This document shows positions 1 through 5,654 of a stretch of 10,258 nt of DNA, one piece after another (the first letter of the stretch is position 1; each line of letters starts with the position of its first letter). Below the pieces are notes generated by a model that worked only from the letters and a program-made list of their open reading frames with translations, was not told the DNA's origin and did not search any database. The DNA is taken from NCBI RefSeq assembly GCF_042658365.1, contig NZ_JBHSQC010000014.1, one strand, 5' to 3'. Made by a program: the position numbers and the translations under genes. The DNA is from Carnobacterium_A antarcticum (GTDB lineage Bacteria > Bacillota > Bacilli > Lactobacillales > Carnobacteriaceae).

Positions 1-20
1 ATTCCAACCGCACCTGTTTG
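1..20. repeat. Terminal overlap showing a circular molecule
   Basis: The first 20 bases (ATTCCAACCG then CACCTGTTTG) are repeated exactly as the last 20 bases at 10239-10258. A leftward gene starting at 80 continues in frame from 10238. The simplest reading is a circular plasmid of 10,238 bp linearised with a 20-base overlap, not a biological direct repeat. Confidence 0.93.
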
Positions 21-80
21 ACCTGGAATTCTTACGATATTTCTTGATGCACACTTTGGACATTCACCTGTATTTTTCAT
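1..80 (-). CDS. Small zinc-ribbon protein, N-terminal part (continues at 10238)
   Basis: First 26 codons of a 74-aa protein that crosses the linearisation point. The start ATG is at 80-78, six bases behind a consensus AGGAGG (87-92). This part carries the first zinc knuckle, CPKC at residues 7-10. The partner knuckle, CSEC, is at residues 48-51 in the part at the other end of the window. Two CxxC pairs about 37 residues apart fit a zinc-ribbon fold. No catalytic domain is visible, and the cellular role is unknown to me. The gene is the only one in the segment between the recombination sites at 9912 and 138, so it appears to be a single-gene cassette. Confidence 0.85.
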   Translation of the reverse strand, partial: MKNTGECPKCASRNIVRIPGQTGAVG

Positions 81-86
81 GCTCTT

Positions 87-115
87 CCTCCTCTATACTG
101 ATTAGATTTATTGTA
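87..115 (-). promoter_or_regulatory. Promoter -10 and ribosome site of the zinc-ribbon gene
   Basis: On the minus strand there is a TACAAT -10 box (115-110) and then AGGAGG (92-87) six bases before the ATG. The -35 region would fall next to the recombination site at 138-165 and is weak, so the expected promoter nearly abuts that site. A rearrangement there could change expression (inference). Confidence 0.5.
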
Positions 116-137
116 CCCTAGCTAACTTAAAAATTCG

Positions 138-165
138 ATACATGAAATTACATAAAATCGTGTAT
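138..165 (+). other. Dif-like recombination site S1 (11-6-11)
   Basis: Left arm ATACATGAAAT, spacer TACATA, right arm AAATCGTGTAT. The arms are imperfect inverted repeats (8 of 11 positions match), as expected for a tyrosine recombinase core site. Four related sites lie at 6825, 6922, 8371 and 9912 in the same orientation. S1 lies about 110 bp upstream of the recombinase gene and separates it from the zinc-ribbon gene. Confidence 0.75.
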
Positions 166-168
166 CGG

Positions 169-197
169 GAATCCTATCCCCATAGGGTTCTTTTTTT
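169..197 (+). terminator. Hairpin plus T-run just after S1
   Basis: GAATCCTAT (169-177) pairs with ATAGGGTTC (182-190) with small mismatches and is followed by seven T. It has the form of a rightward intrinsic terminator, though no rightward gene ends just before it. It could insulate the recombinase from transcription entering through S1. Similar GAA/TTC hairpins follow S4 and, more weakly, S3. Confidence 0.5.
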
Positions 198-210
198 ATA
201 CCGCCCCTCA

Positions 211-241
211 ATACATGATTTCGTGGTATACTAGCTATAAT
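211..241 (+). promoter_or_regulatory. Recombinase promoter with an overlapping inverted half-site
   Basis: A TATAAT -10 box lies at 236-241. The -35 region is poor and is occupied by an imperfect palindrome, ATACATGATTTCGTGGTAT (211-229). Its left 12 bases are the exact reverse complement of the right arm of site S5 (6938-6949). This suggests the recombinase binds and represses its own promoter (inference). Confidence 0.5.
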
Positions 242-276
242 CAGGTATCTGTTTTGTGAGAGGAGAAGTCATTTCA

Positions 277-828
277 ATGAGTTATAACGTCCAACCCTTA
301 AGAACGCAGCAAGAAATAAACGACTTTTTATTCTGTTTGAGGCGCAATAAAAACGCCGAACGCGACGTTTTTCTCTTTTTGATCGGGATCAACAGCGGTT
401 TGCGCATGTCCGACATCGTCAAATTGAAGAAAAAAGACATTCTTTCGTCTAAAAACCCCCGAATCGTAGAACAAAAAACCGGAAAAACCCGTATTTTGTA
501 TTTAAGTAGTCTGCAAGATTTGATTCAAGAGTACACAAACGACTTGGATCCGGAGGATGATTTGTTTCCGAGCACCAAAGGCGGCCATTTAGAAGTCAAC
601 ACGGTCTACCAAATGTTTCAAAAGGTCGCTAAGCTGTTAGGAAGAGACGATATCGGCACGCACACGTTGCGGAAGACGTTTGGGTATCATTACTACAAGA
701 AAACCAAAGACGTGGCCACACTGATGGAGATCTTCGGTCACAGCAGCGAGAAAATCACCAAACGGTATATTGGAATCAATGAAGATGAAATTAGTGAAAC
801 CTTATTAAATTTTAGATTAGGCTTTTAG
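277..828 (+). CDS. Minimal tyrosine recombinase (phage-integrase family)
   Basis: A 183-aa site-specific recombinase that is essentially the catalytic domain alone, far shorter than the roughly 300 aa of XerC/XerD. The full active-site set is visible: R43 in SGLRMSD, a beta-hairpin lysine (K67 or K70 in KTGKTR), H129xxR132 in THTLRK, H155 in FGHSS and nucleophile Y164 in KRYIGI. The enzyme should cut and rejoin DNA through a 3'-phosphotyrosine link. I start at ATG 277 because GAGAGGAGAAG sits just upstream; an in-frame GTG at 256 lies before that ribosome site. The gene looks richer in G+C than its neighbours, hinting at a separate origin. With S1 upstream and four similar sites elsewhere, its likely job is recombining these sites. 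Resolution of plasmid multimers is the other obvious role. Confidence 0.93.
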   Translation: MSYNVQPLRTQQEINDFLFCLRRNKNAERDVFLFLIGINSGLRMSDIVKLKKKDILSSKNPRIVEQKTGKTRILYLSSLQDLIQEYTNDLDPEDDLFPSTKGGHLEVNTVYQMFQKVAKLLGRDDIGTHTLRKTFGYHYYKKTKDVATLMEIFGHSSEKITKRYIGINEDEISETLLNFRLGF

Positions 829-919
829 ATTTTGATTCATTTCTAGCACCTTTTATCAATTATAATTGAGATGTAAAAGACTTTTATTGCTAGGATAGCA
901 GTATTATAAAGACTTTTGG

Positions 920-944
920 TAGTGAAACTTCTAGAAATTCACTA
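920..944. promoter_or_regulatory. Palindromic operator before the first XRE gene
   Basis: TAGTGAA (920-926) and TTCACTA (938-944) flank an inner TTCTAGAA, making a near-perfect 25-bp palindrome about 20 bases before the ATG. This is the expected form of a dimer-binding site for autoregulation by the downstream HTH protein. A possible -10, TATAAA, lies at 905-910; I do not see a convincing -35. Confidence 0.45.
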
Positions 945-965
945 AAGTAAATGTAAGGAGATTAT

Positions 966-1382
966 ATGAATTTAGCGACTAGATTAAAACAAAAAAGAAA
1001 CGATTTACAACTGACTCAAGAAGAAATAGCAGAAAAAATACATATATCACGGCAAACCATTTCAAATTGGGAAAATGGCCGGAACTTGCCTGATATTAAT
1101 AGTCTTGTTTTAATTAGCGAGATTTATGCTATTTCTTTAGACGAATTAATGAAAGGAGATCCTGAAATGGTTAAACAGTTCGATAAAAAAGGCAACTATT
1201 TTACGGTTTTAGCTGTCTTAAGTGGAGCATTTATTTTATTAACTATTTTTCATCTAATCAGTCCTGGAGAAGTCACTGCGACTTTATTATTTTTTGGAAC
1301 ACTAATAATAGTCTTTTTAGTATCTAACCTGCTAATTTTGTGGGGGCTAATAGGTATAAAAGATAAGCTAAACAACCTATAA
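966..1382 (+). CDS. Membrane-anchored XRE-family regulator 1
   Basis: A 138-aa protein. Residues 5-60 form a lambda-repressor-type helix-turn-helix, with LTQEEIAEK as the first helix region and SRQTISNWENG as the recognition helix. A short linker leads to two hydrophobic segments at roughly residues 78-97 and 104-128, so the DNA-binding domain is probably held at the inner face of the membrane. AAGGAG precedes the ATG. A palindrome at 920-944 is a likely autoregulatory operator, and a strong terminator overlaps the last codons. It is a paralogue of the protein at 7932-8312: I count 44 of 68 identical residues in the N-terminal part, while the membrane parts differ. It is inserted between the intact recombinase gene and a broken recombinase tail. 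Its target and signal are unknown. Confidence 0.85.
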   Translation: MNLATRLKQKRNDLQLTQEEIAEKIHISRQTISNWENGRNLPDINSLVLISEIYAISLDELMKGDPEMVKQFDKKGNYFTVLAVLSGAFILLTIFHLISPGEVTATLLFFGTLIIVFLVSNLLILWGLIGIKDKLNNL

Positions 1383-1408
1383 TCGTTGTTTAGCTTATCT
1401 TTATTTTT
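1359..1408 (+). terminator. Intrinsic terminator overlapping the XRE 1 stop codon
   Basis: AAAGATAAGCTAAACAAC (1359-1376) pairs perfectly with its complement at 1385-1402 around an 8-base loop, and U-rich sequence follows. The left arm encodes the last residues KDKLNNL, so coding sequence and terminator are shared. Confidence 0.85.
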
Positions 1409-1431
1409 AATATTTGATTTATAATGCTGTA

Positions 1432-1548
1432 CTTGACATAATCGCCATTTTTAATTTACTCAACGAACAGCAAATCGCCAAATGTTATATCGGAATCAAT
1501 GAAAATGAAATCAGCGAAACGTTCTTGAACTTTCTCTTAGAATTTTAG
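1432..1548 (+). pseudogene. Broken C-terminal fragment of a second tyrosine recombinase
   Basis: The frame reads from CTT at 1432 to TAG at 1548. Its end, KCYIGINENEISET and so on, matches the tail of the intact recombinase, KRYIGINEDEISET, at 17 of 22 residues by my count, including the catalytic Tyr. The GHSS motif is lost and everything upstream is missing; the frame is closed by TAA at 1429. Third-codon differences are many, so this is a diverged relative and not a recent duplication of the 277-828 gene. It marks the scar of an earlier recombinase gene, with the XRE gene now lying between the two tails. Confidence 0.75.
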
Positions 1549-1569
1549 TTTCTAGGTATATTGTTAGTA

Positions 1570-1959
1570 TTAAAAATCCTGAATATCTTTTTTTGATTGT
1601 ATGGATTTTAATTTACGTTTTTGTGAATAGATTTCTCCGATTGAAATAGCTAATGTCACCCAAACCCCAATGTTATTTAATCCTATACCAGAAGTGGATT
1701 TTCCGCCTAAAATTGTTAACAAAAACATTACGGAGAATAAATAGACTAACGTGATTATTTGTCCTTTAATATTTTCTATATTATTAGAATGGCCAAAACG
1801 TTTAAATAATATAGATATAAGATACAAACTTAAAATAATCCATATATTTATGTTTATAGGGATTATCTTAGAGAGTGGCGTATCAGGAAAGTAATCATAA
1901 ACCATCAAAAGCGTTAGAGGAATATAAAAAACTAAATCACTAATTTTTAAATATTTAAT
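1570..1959 (-). CDS. Small membrane protein of unknown function, possible ATT start
   Basis: A hydrophobic protein of up to 129 aa with about four membrane segments and a charged C-terminus (QKRKLKSIQSKKDI). The first TTG/ATG (1908/1905) has no ribosome site and begins inside a hydrophobic helix. Reading upstream in the same frame gives KYLKISDLVFYIPLTLL, and the natural ribosome site GAGGTGA lies at the end of the preceding gene, six bases before an ATT codon at 1959-1957. I therefore infer translation from ATT, which is rare but known for infC; a decayed ATG is the alternative. The gene follows the RepX/Par-type gene by 11 bases and is probably co-transcribed with it. I do not recognise the family. 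Confidence 0.6.
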   Translation of the reverse strand: MKYLKISDLVFYIPLTLLMVYDYFPDTPLSKIIPININIWIILSLYLISILFKRFGHSNNIENIKGQIITLVYLFSVMFLLTILGGKSTSGIGLNNIGVWVTLAISIGEIYSQKRKLKSIQSKKDIQDF

Positions 1960-1970
1960 AACGAATCACC

Positions 1971-2519
1971 TCAAATCTGTAAGTATTTATTCAAGATTTC
2001 ATTCAGTTTTTTTTTGAACATACGACTAAATAGACCTTTTTTTTCTATTGATTCTTGTCCTAATTCCAGTAATTTCTTGTCATGTTCTTCTAATCTTCCG
2101 ATGGCACTCTCTAATTGTCCTGACAATTTTAAGTTACTTTCAACTAACTGATTGATAAGTGATTCGTATTGTTTGATTGTATCTTCTTGAATCGGTTGCA
2201 AGTCGTTACTTGTGTCGCTCTCAAGTCGCGTATCGGTAACTGATACGCTCGCTACGTCATTTTCTGTTAAGACCTGCTTTACCGCTTCTTCTAGCGAAAA
2301 ACCAGGGCGTACTTTTAACGATATTACCCGCTTTAAAACCGATACATCGACATACCTATATAAACGACTGTTATTGTTATCGCGTTCAAAATAAGACTTG
2401 TTCCCGCTAGTTTTTTCAATCAAACTAGAGTATTTACGCAAAGTTGTGACCGCAATTCCTAACTTTTTTGCAGCGACATTAGGCGATATGTATTCTATAA
2501 AATTAGTATCCTTATCCAT
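1971..2519 (-). CDS. RepX/Par-type plasmid protein (MerR-like HTH plus coiled coil)
   Basis: A 182-aa protein. Residues about 8-70 look like a MerR-type winged helix (YISPNVAAKKLGIAVTTLRKYSSLIEK, then a wing with YRYVDV). A variable linker follows, then a coiled coil at about 115-160 (ESLINQLVESNLKLSGQLESAIGRLEEHDKKLLEL) and a basic tail with FSRMFKKK. This layout matches proteins encoded just after repB on Lactobacillales theta plasmids (RepX/OrfX, DUF536-like) and the single-protein Par of staphylococcal pSK1, which stabilise or segregate plasmids. I start at ATG 2519, since AAGGTGG lies 8 bases before it; a GTG four codons upstream overlaps that ribosome site. It lies 66 bp downstream of repB on the same strand. 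Confidence 0.8.
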   Translation of the reverse strand: MDKDTNFIEYISPNVAAKKLGIAVTTLRKYSSLIEKTSGNKSYFERDNNNSRLYRYVDVSVLKRVISLKVRPGFSLEEAVKQVLTENDVASVSVTDTRLESDTSNDLQPIQEDTIKQYESLINQLVESNLKLSGQLESAIGRLEEHDKKLLELGQESIEKKGLFSRMFKKKLNEILNKYLQI

Positions 2520-2539
2520 AAGTGAAACCACCTTAAATG

Positions 2540-2551
2540 TTGTTATAACAA
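2540..2551. promoter_or_regulatory. 12-bp palindrome before the RepX/Par-type gene
   Basis: TTGTTATAACAA is a perfect palindrome in the 66-bp gap between repB and the next gene. It is about 20 bases before the start codon. It could be an operator for the MerR-like protein and includes a -10-like TATAAC on the minus strand. Confidence 0.35.
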
Positions 2552-2585
2552 TAGTTTAAAGAAACTTATCTGATGACACAATACT

Positions 2586-3350
2586 TTATTTCTTTATTTT
2601 TTCCTGTTTAGTTTTTTCACGTTTATAACGTTCAGCCTTTGTTTCTATTTCTTCATTATTAATCCAATCATACAAGGGAACATGGATTTGTTGTTTTTCT
2701 TCAAAAATGAAACTAATTCTTTCAATTTTATTTCCTTTCTTAGCCTTTTCTTTTTTATAGCTTAAACTTTTAAATAAAGGTTTTAACTCTTTCATACTCT
2801 TTTCAAGTATTCTTCTATCTATATCATACATACGATAACTTTCAGGAATATCTAACAATCGTTTGAATTCTTCAATAGAAACTGTATAAAAACCTGTACC
2901 TTTAAATTGTTTTAATTTACGATAAATTGCTTTTGTGTAAGAACTATTGATTTCTGTAAATTCCTTTAATTCAAATTTAGTAAACATTTCAAAGTCATTT
3001 AATAGAAATTCAAATTCACTATTAACGCCAATTTTTACAGTTTGTGTATCGGAATCGATATCAAATTTTGTAAATAATACGAAGCGTTTTATTCTTGTTT
3101 CTGTACGTTCTCCATAAGTAAGACTAAGCATTTTCGTATAAGTTTTATCCAAATCATTCATAAATCGTTTAACAGATGTAGGTGAATAATTGCTCAAATC
3201 TTTTAATTGTTCAAAACTAAATTCGATTTCTTCAGTGTATCTATCTTTTAATTTCGAACATATTGAAAAAAATAGATCTAATTCATTAGGATTAAATTTT
3301 CGAAAACTTACGTCGTTTAAACTATTTTCATATTTAACAACTTCATTCAA
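2586..3350 (-). CDS. repB: Rep_3 family replication initiator
   Basis: Initiator of theta replication, expected to bind the 22-bp iterons next to it. From the chosen start the protein is 254 aa and begins NEVVKYENSLNDVSFRKF, the usual N-terminus of Lactobacillales RepB. The two winged-helix domains of the family are recognisable, with DLFFSICSKLKD near the start, then FTEINSSYTKAIYRKLKQFK and the YDIDRRILEKSMKEL region, and a Lys-rich tail. A frame-compatible ATG at 3407 is unlikely to be used. It lies inside the -35 box of the rep promoter, has no ribosome site and would not be transcribed. TTG at 3350 follows GAAAGGCGGG and fits the family length; TTG at 3353 is equally possible. The RepX/Par-type gene follows on the same strand. 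Confidence 0.93.
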   Translation of the reverse strand: MNEVVKYENSLNDVSFRKFNPNELDLFFSICSKLKDRYTEEIEFSFEQLKDLSNYSPTSVKRFMNDLDKTYTKMLSLTYGERTETRIKRFVLFTKFDIDSDTQTVKIGVNSEFEFLLNDFEMFTKFELKEFTEINSSYTKAIYRKLKQFKGTGFYTVSIEEFKRLLDIPESYRMYDIDRRILEKSMKELKPLFKSLSYKKEKAKKGNKIERISFIFEEKQQIHVPLYDWINNEEIETKAERYKREKTKQEKIKK

Positions 3351-3383
3351 CAAGAAACCCGCCTTTCTACAATCCTTTCTTTC

Positions 3384-3412
3384 ATTATAACCACCTATAG
3401 ACGACATGTAAA
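3384..3412 (-). promoter_or_regulatory. rep promoter with inverted iteron half as likely operator
   Basis: Minus strand: -35 TTTACA (3412-3407), 17 bases, -10 TATAAT (3389-3384). Between the boxes lies ATGTCGTCTATAG, matching the core of the iterons read on this strand's opposite orientation. RepB bound there would block RNA polymerase, the autorepression known for this plasmid class. Transcription should start near 3377, downstream of ATG 3407. Confidence 0.75.
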
Positions 3413-3545
3413 CAAAGTGTCGTTACAGCCTAGACAAAGTGTCGTCTATAGACAGACAAAACGTCGTCTAGGCATAGACAAAACGTCGTCTGTAGGCAGA
3501 CAAAATGTCGTCTATAGTGCAGACAAAATGTCGTCTGCACTATAG
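3411..3545 (+). repeat. Replication origin iterons, six copies of about 22 bp
   Basis: GACAAA(A/G)(T/C)GTCGTC units begin at 3433, 3455, 3477, 3499 and 3522, with a degenerate first copy at 3411 (AACAAAGTGTCGTT). The spacing is 22 bp, and 23 for the last. The last copy lies within a perfect 13-bp inverted repeat, CTATAGTGCAGAC (3512-3524) against GTCTGCACTATAG (3533-3545). Two helical turns between units would place RepB on one face of the DNA. This is the standard origin layout of Rep_3 theta plasmids. Confidence 0.92.
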
Positions 3546-3564
3546 CTGTATACCTTGGGGGAGT

Positions 3565-3680
3565 AGATCTAAAAGCACCTCTAAAACTATTTTATCTTTA
3601 AAACTCTTTTATAACTATATTAAAACTATTTTAAAAGAACCTCTCTTAAAATATTATTCTATCAAATAAATTCAAAACCT
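3565..3680. other. AT-rich stretch beside the iterons, probable DNA unwinding element
   Basis: Very A+T-rich sequence with repeated AAAACTATTTTA and AAAACTCTTTTA motifs directly beyond the last iteron. No gene is visible. Its position and composition suit the site of strand opening during replication initiation. Confidence 0.6.
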
Positions 3681-3796
3681 AAAGTACAAGTAATGAAACC
3701 TTGCTCCGCAAGCTCAAAAATAGTTTAAAAACAAGAAAGGAGTGAGAGCAAACCACTCTCACATCTAACTCCGCCTCGCTCTTCGCTCGTTGGTAG

Positions 3797-3898
3797 TTCA
3801 AAGTCAAAAACATCAACAATGAAGGTGTGATCCAGCTAACCATGCTTAATATGGCTTCAGAATCATATTTAGATCGTATTGATAGTTGGATTAAATAA
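3797..3898 (+). pseudogene. Possible remnant of a gene's 3' end
   Basis: A 33-codon frame (FKVKNINNEGVIQLTML, then NMASESYLDRIDSWIK) ends in TAA and is closed upstream by TAG at 3794. It has no start codon with a ribosome site. The composition looks protein-like, so I read it as the tail of a lost gene, but I cannot name the family. The surrounding 3690-3960 has short hairpins (GTGAGAG/CTCTCAC at 3742-3762 and AGGGCAAGCCCT near 3917) and no other gene I can support. Confidence 0.3.
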
Positions 3899-3965
3899 AT
3901 CCTCACTCCGTTCGTGCAGGGCAAGCCCTACATACCCAAAGACATTTTTAAAGACGTTCTCTTTA

Positions 3966-4163
3966 TTAATTTTTTTTAGTTTCGAGAAAATCTAATCCAT
4001 TTTCTAAGATGAAACTTAATAAGTACCCTAAAAACAACGAAATACTATATCCTATAAACCAACTAAAACGGCTTCTTGTTATCTCTATCAAAACAAACGT
4101 CAGAAGATAGCCAGAAATTATAGCAGTTTTTCTATACTGATTAAAATTAAACTTTAATTTCAT
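3966..4163 (-). CDS. Two-helix small membrane protein, unknown function
   Basis: A 65-aa protein with a basic N-terminus (MKLKFNFNQYRK), then two hydrophobic segments at about 13-28 and 34-53, and a charged end (FLETKKN). The ATG follows GAGGAAA by 8 bases, which supports real translation. It lies between the origin region and another leftward membrane-protein gene. I see no toxin, immunity or transporter motif and do not recognise it. Confidence 0.6.
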   Translation of the reverse strand: MKLKFNFNQYRKTAIISGYLLTFVLIEITRSRFSWFIGYSISLFLGYLLSFILENGLDFLETKKN

Positions 4164-4354
4164 TTTTATTGTTTCCTCACAGACATTTTTTTATTTTTTC
4201 AACAAATTTGGCGTAAAGATCCTTACACTTGCTTCTCACAGGCGAAATAAGGCACATTAGAGCATGTTTAAATGAATAAACGCACATTTACTTGCCAGTA
4301 TGTTAAACAGGCTTATAAGCTGCTTTAAAGTTTGATTTCGTTATCGTCTTTTAT

Positions 4355-4711
4355 TTAAGAGTTGCTTTCCAATAATTTACGTATACGGTAACGAAAAAAC
4401 AGAGAGCTAGCATAATAAGAAAAAAGACAAATCCATAATATGCCGGGAACACCAGTTGAGAAAGAGCTACCAAGTAACAATAAAGTACTTAAAATATGTG
4501 TAATTTCGCTTGAAATAACTAAGGATTTAAACTTTTTTTCTTTCTCTTTATTTTCAGATATCTTCTCGAGTTGACCTGGCACAACATAATAGGCCACAGT
4601 GAAATAGCGTACAAAAACAGAGGTATAGTTCCCTAACAAAATATTAAAAATACTAAATAAGTCTCCGAAGATAATTATCATAATAAGAACGTTAGCTACA
4701 TAAACAATCAA
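4355..4711 (-). CDS. Membrane protein of unknown function
   Basis: A 118-aa protein with an N-terminal hydrophobic segment (IVYVANVLIMIIIFGDLF), a charged cytoplasmic-looking stretch KISENKEKEKKFK, two further hydrophobic segments and an Arg-rich end (FFRYRIRKLLESN). I start at TTG 4711, seven bases after AAAAGGGG. The earlier TTG at 4729 precedes that ribosome site and has none of its own. The family is not recognised. The 191 bp to the next gene on its left hold only a GCTTATAAGC palindrome near 4311 and no clear gene. Confidence 0.6.
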   Translation of the reverse strand: MIVYVANVLIMIIIFGDLFSIFNILLGNYTSVFVRYFTVAYYVVPGQLEKISENKEKEKKFKSLVISSEITHILSTLLLLGSSFSTGVPGILWICLFSYYASSLFFRYRIRKLLESNS

Positions 4712-4849
4712 AATAAAACCCCTTTTCAAATTTAATTATCAGTATTACGTAGTCTCTTATTTATTTCAATGGTTAAGAATTCAATTCGTAGATTTATACA
4801 GTTGAATAAACTATTTTTAAATAAAGGTAGTAAAACGTCTTTTATTTTT

Positions 4850-4899
4850 TTGAAGAAACATGAGTGTTAGAATAATTTTATAGAACTGTTTTATTCTAA
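4850..4899 (+). promoter_or_regulatory. Weak promoter and 9-bp inverted repeat before the 53-aa gene
   Basis: TTGAAG (4850-4855) followed 17 bases later by TAATTT is a modest promoter. TTAGAATAA (4867-4875) and TTATTCTAA (4891-4899) form a perfect inverted repeat that ends about 10 bases before the ribosome site. It could act as an operator or an RNA hairpin controlling the small gene. Confidence 0.4.
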
Positions 4900-4925
4900 T
4901 CTCGACAATTAAGGAGAGATAATCA

Positions 4926-5087
4926 ATGTTAAAATATATAATCGCTAGTGGTCTTGCTCTTAGTGCTCTATATTTTGCGTCAGAAGTAGGCGTCAACGTA
5001 TTTGGTAATATGTTAAAGACTAAAAGAGTAATTGGTATCTCAGTAAAAACTCAATTGATAACTGCACTCAAAAACAGACAAGAATAA
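4926..5087 (+). CDS. 53-aa cationic hydrophobic peptide
   Basis: ATG at 4926 follows AAGGAGAG by 7 bases. The frame encodes 53 residues beginning MLKYIIASGLALSALYFASE, then GNMLKTKRVIGISVKTQLITALKNRQE. One hydrophobic N-terminal helix is followed by a Lys/Arg-rich half, giving a net charge of about +5. A consensus terminator begins inside the last codons, so this is a compact one-gene transcription unit, which argues that the ORF is real. Candidates are a leaderless-bacteriocin-like peptide, a small membrane toxin or a regulatory membrane peptide; I see no family signature that would decide. Confidence 0.6.
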   Translation: MLKYIIASGLALSALYFASEVGVNVFGNMLKTKRVIGISVKTQLITALKNRQE

Positions 5088-5106
5088 AAAGTCTTGTCTG
5101 TTTTTT
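5070..5106 (+). terminator. Intrinsic terminator of the 53-aa gene
   Basis: AAAACAGACAAG (5071-5082) pairs with CTTGTCTGTTTT (5093-5104) over a 10-base loop, then T-rich sequence. It overlaps the end of the coding region. The A-tract on the left arm makes it potentially bidirectional. Confidence 0.88.
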
Positions 5107-5350
5107 GTATTTTGTTTACGACTTTTTGTTTGCTAAAAATAATAAAAAAAATAAAAATTCAATCAGAGACATCCAAAAAAACAAAAAAATAAGTGATAGG
5201 GCAAGCTACGGGTTTGTCCGGACAAACCCGAAACCGAAAAATCATTTTTAACCCGCCAATTAAATTTGGCAGGCTACGGTAATGGCATGCCATTACCTAA
5301 AAATATTTTTTCGCTTGGTAGGATTTTCCTACGACCTTTACTTAAAAAGA
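5107..5350. repeat. Gene-free stretch with an array of palindromes
   Basis: No gene is visible. Four hairpins follow one another: CGGGTTTGTCC/GGACAAACCCG (5209-5230, perfect), GCCAA/TTGGC (5255-5270), GGTAATGGCA/TGCCATTACC (5278-5297, perfect) and GGTAGGA/TCCTACgACC (5317-5336). Two of them are preceded by GCTACGG. The hairpins differ in sequence, so this is not a CRISPR array. Possible roles are part of a transfer origin, a single-strand or cruciform signal, or clustered protein sites. Confidence 0.55.
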
Positions 5351-5393
5351 CACACGGAATCATTTTTACAAAATGAGATCCGCGTGCCTTTTT
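5351..5393 (+). terminator. Terminator-like hairpin
   Basis: CACaCGGA-CATTTT (5351-5366) pairs with AAAATG-TCCGcGTG (5370-5386) with small internal mismatches and is followed by CCTTTTT. It has the form of a rightward intrinsic terminator placed before the 63-aa gene. Confidence 0.6.
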
Positions 5394-5456
5394 GCGTTGT
5401 CGCTTTGCTCGAAAAAAATACAAGTATGGTAACCTAAAAAAAATGGAGGTAATTAT

Positions 5457-5648
5457 TTGTCTAAGAAAACTAGAAGTATTATTACAGGAATCACAGTTTT
5501 TATTGTTGTATTTATCCAGATTTATTTTTACAGTCCGTTAAGTTCAAATGCTATATTAGATTTTATTATTAGAGTAGTTATTTTATACATTATTATTTTA
5601 CTTGTTGACATCATAGGTAAAAAGATAAGCGAGAAAAAAAGAAACTAA
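5457..5648 (+). CDS. 63-aa two-helix membrane protein, unknown function
   Basis: Starts with TTG at 5457, seven bases after a strong GGAGG. Basic ends (MSKKTRS and GKKISEKKRN) enclose two hydrophobic segments at about 7-28 and 33-53. Size and layout resemble plasmid-borne small membrane proteins, but no family is evident. A terminator follows within 10 bases. It lies immediately beside the MobQ-type oriT, without any visible relaxase partner. Confidence 0.6.
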   Translation: MSKKTRSIITGITVFIVVFIQIYFYSPLSSNAILDFIIRVVILYIIILLVDIIGKKISEKKRN

Positions 5649-5654
5649 ACAGTA

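Noticed and set aside
138..165. The 28-bp sites as ordinary host XerCD or XerS dif sites
   Set aside because: The arms differ from the Firmicutes dif and the streptococcal/lactococcal dif sequences I know, and five copies lie on one plasmid. The design is the same, so a related enzyme is likelier; a host Xer role is not formally excluded.
2212..2394. 60-codon rightward frame inside the RepX/Par-type gene
   Set aside because: Antisense shadow of a well-supported gene, without ribosome site or recognisable product.
3190..3390. 66-codon rightward frame inside repB
   Set aside because: Antisense shadow of repB; it even spans the rep promoter.
3411..3545. Short direct repeats as a CRISPR array
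   Set aside because: Units are tandem at 22 bp with no unique spacers and sit beside a Rep_3 promoter, so they are iterons.
3679..3924. 81-codon leftward open frame across the region beside the origin
   Set aside because: No ribosome site before its ATG, unlikely composition, and it runs antisense over hairpins and over a more protein-like rightward remnant.
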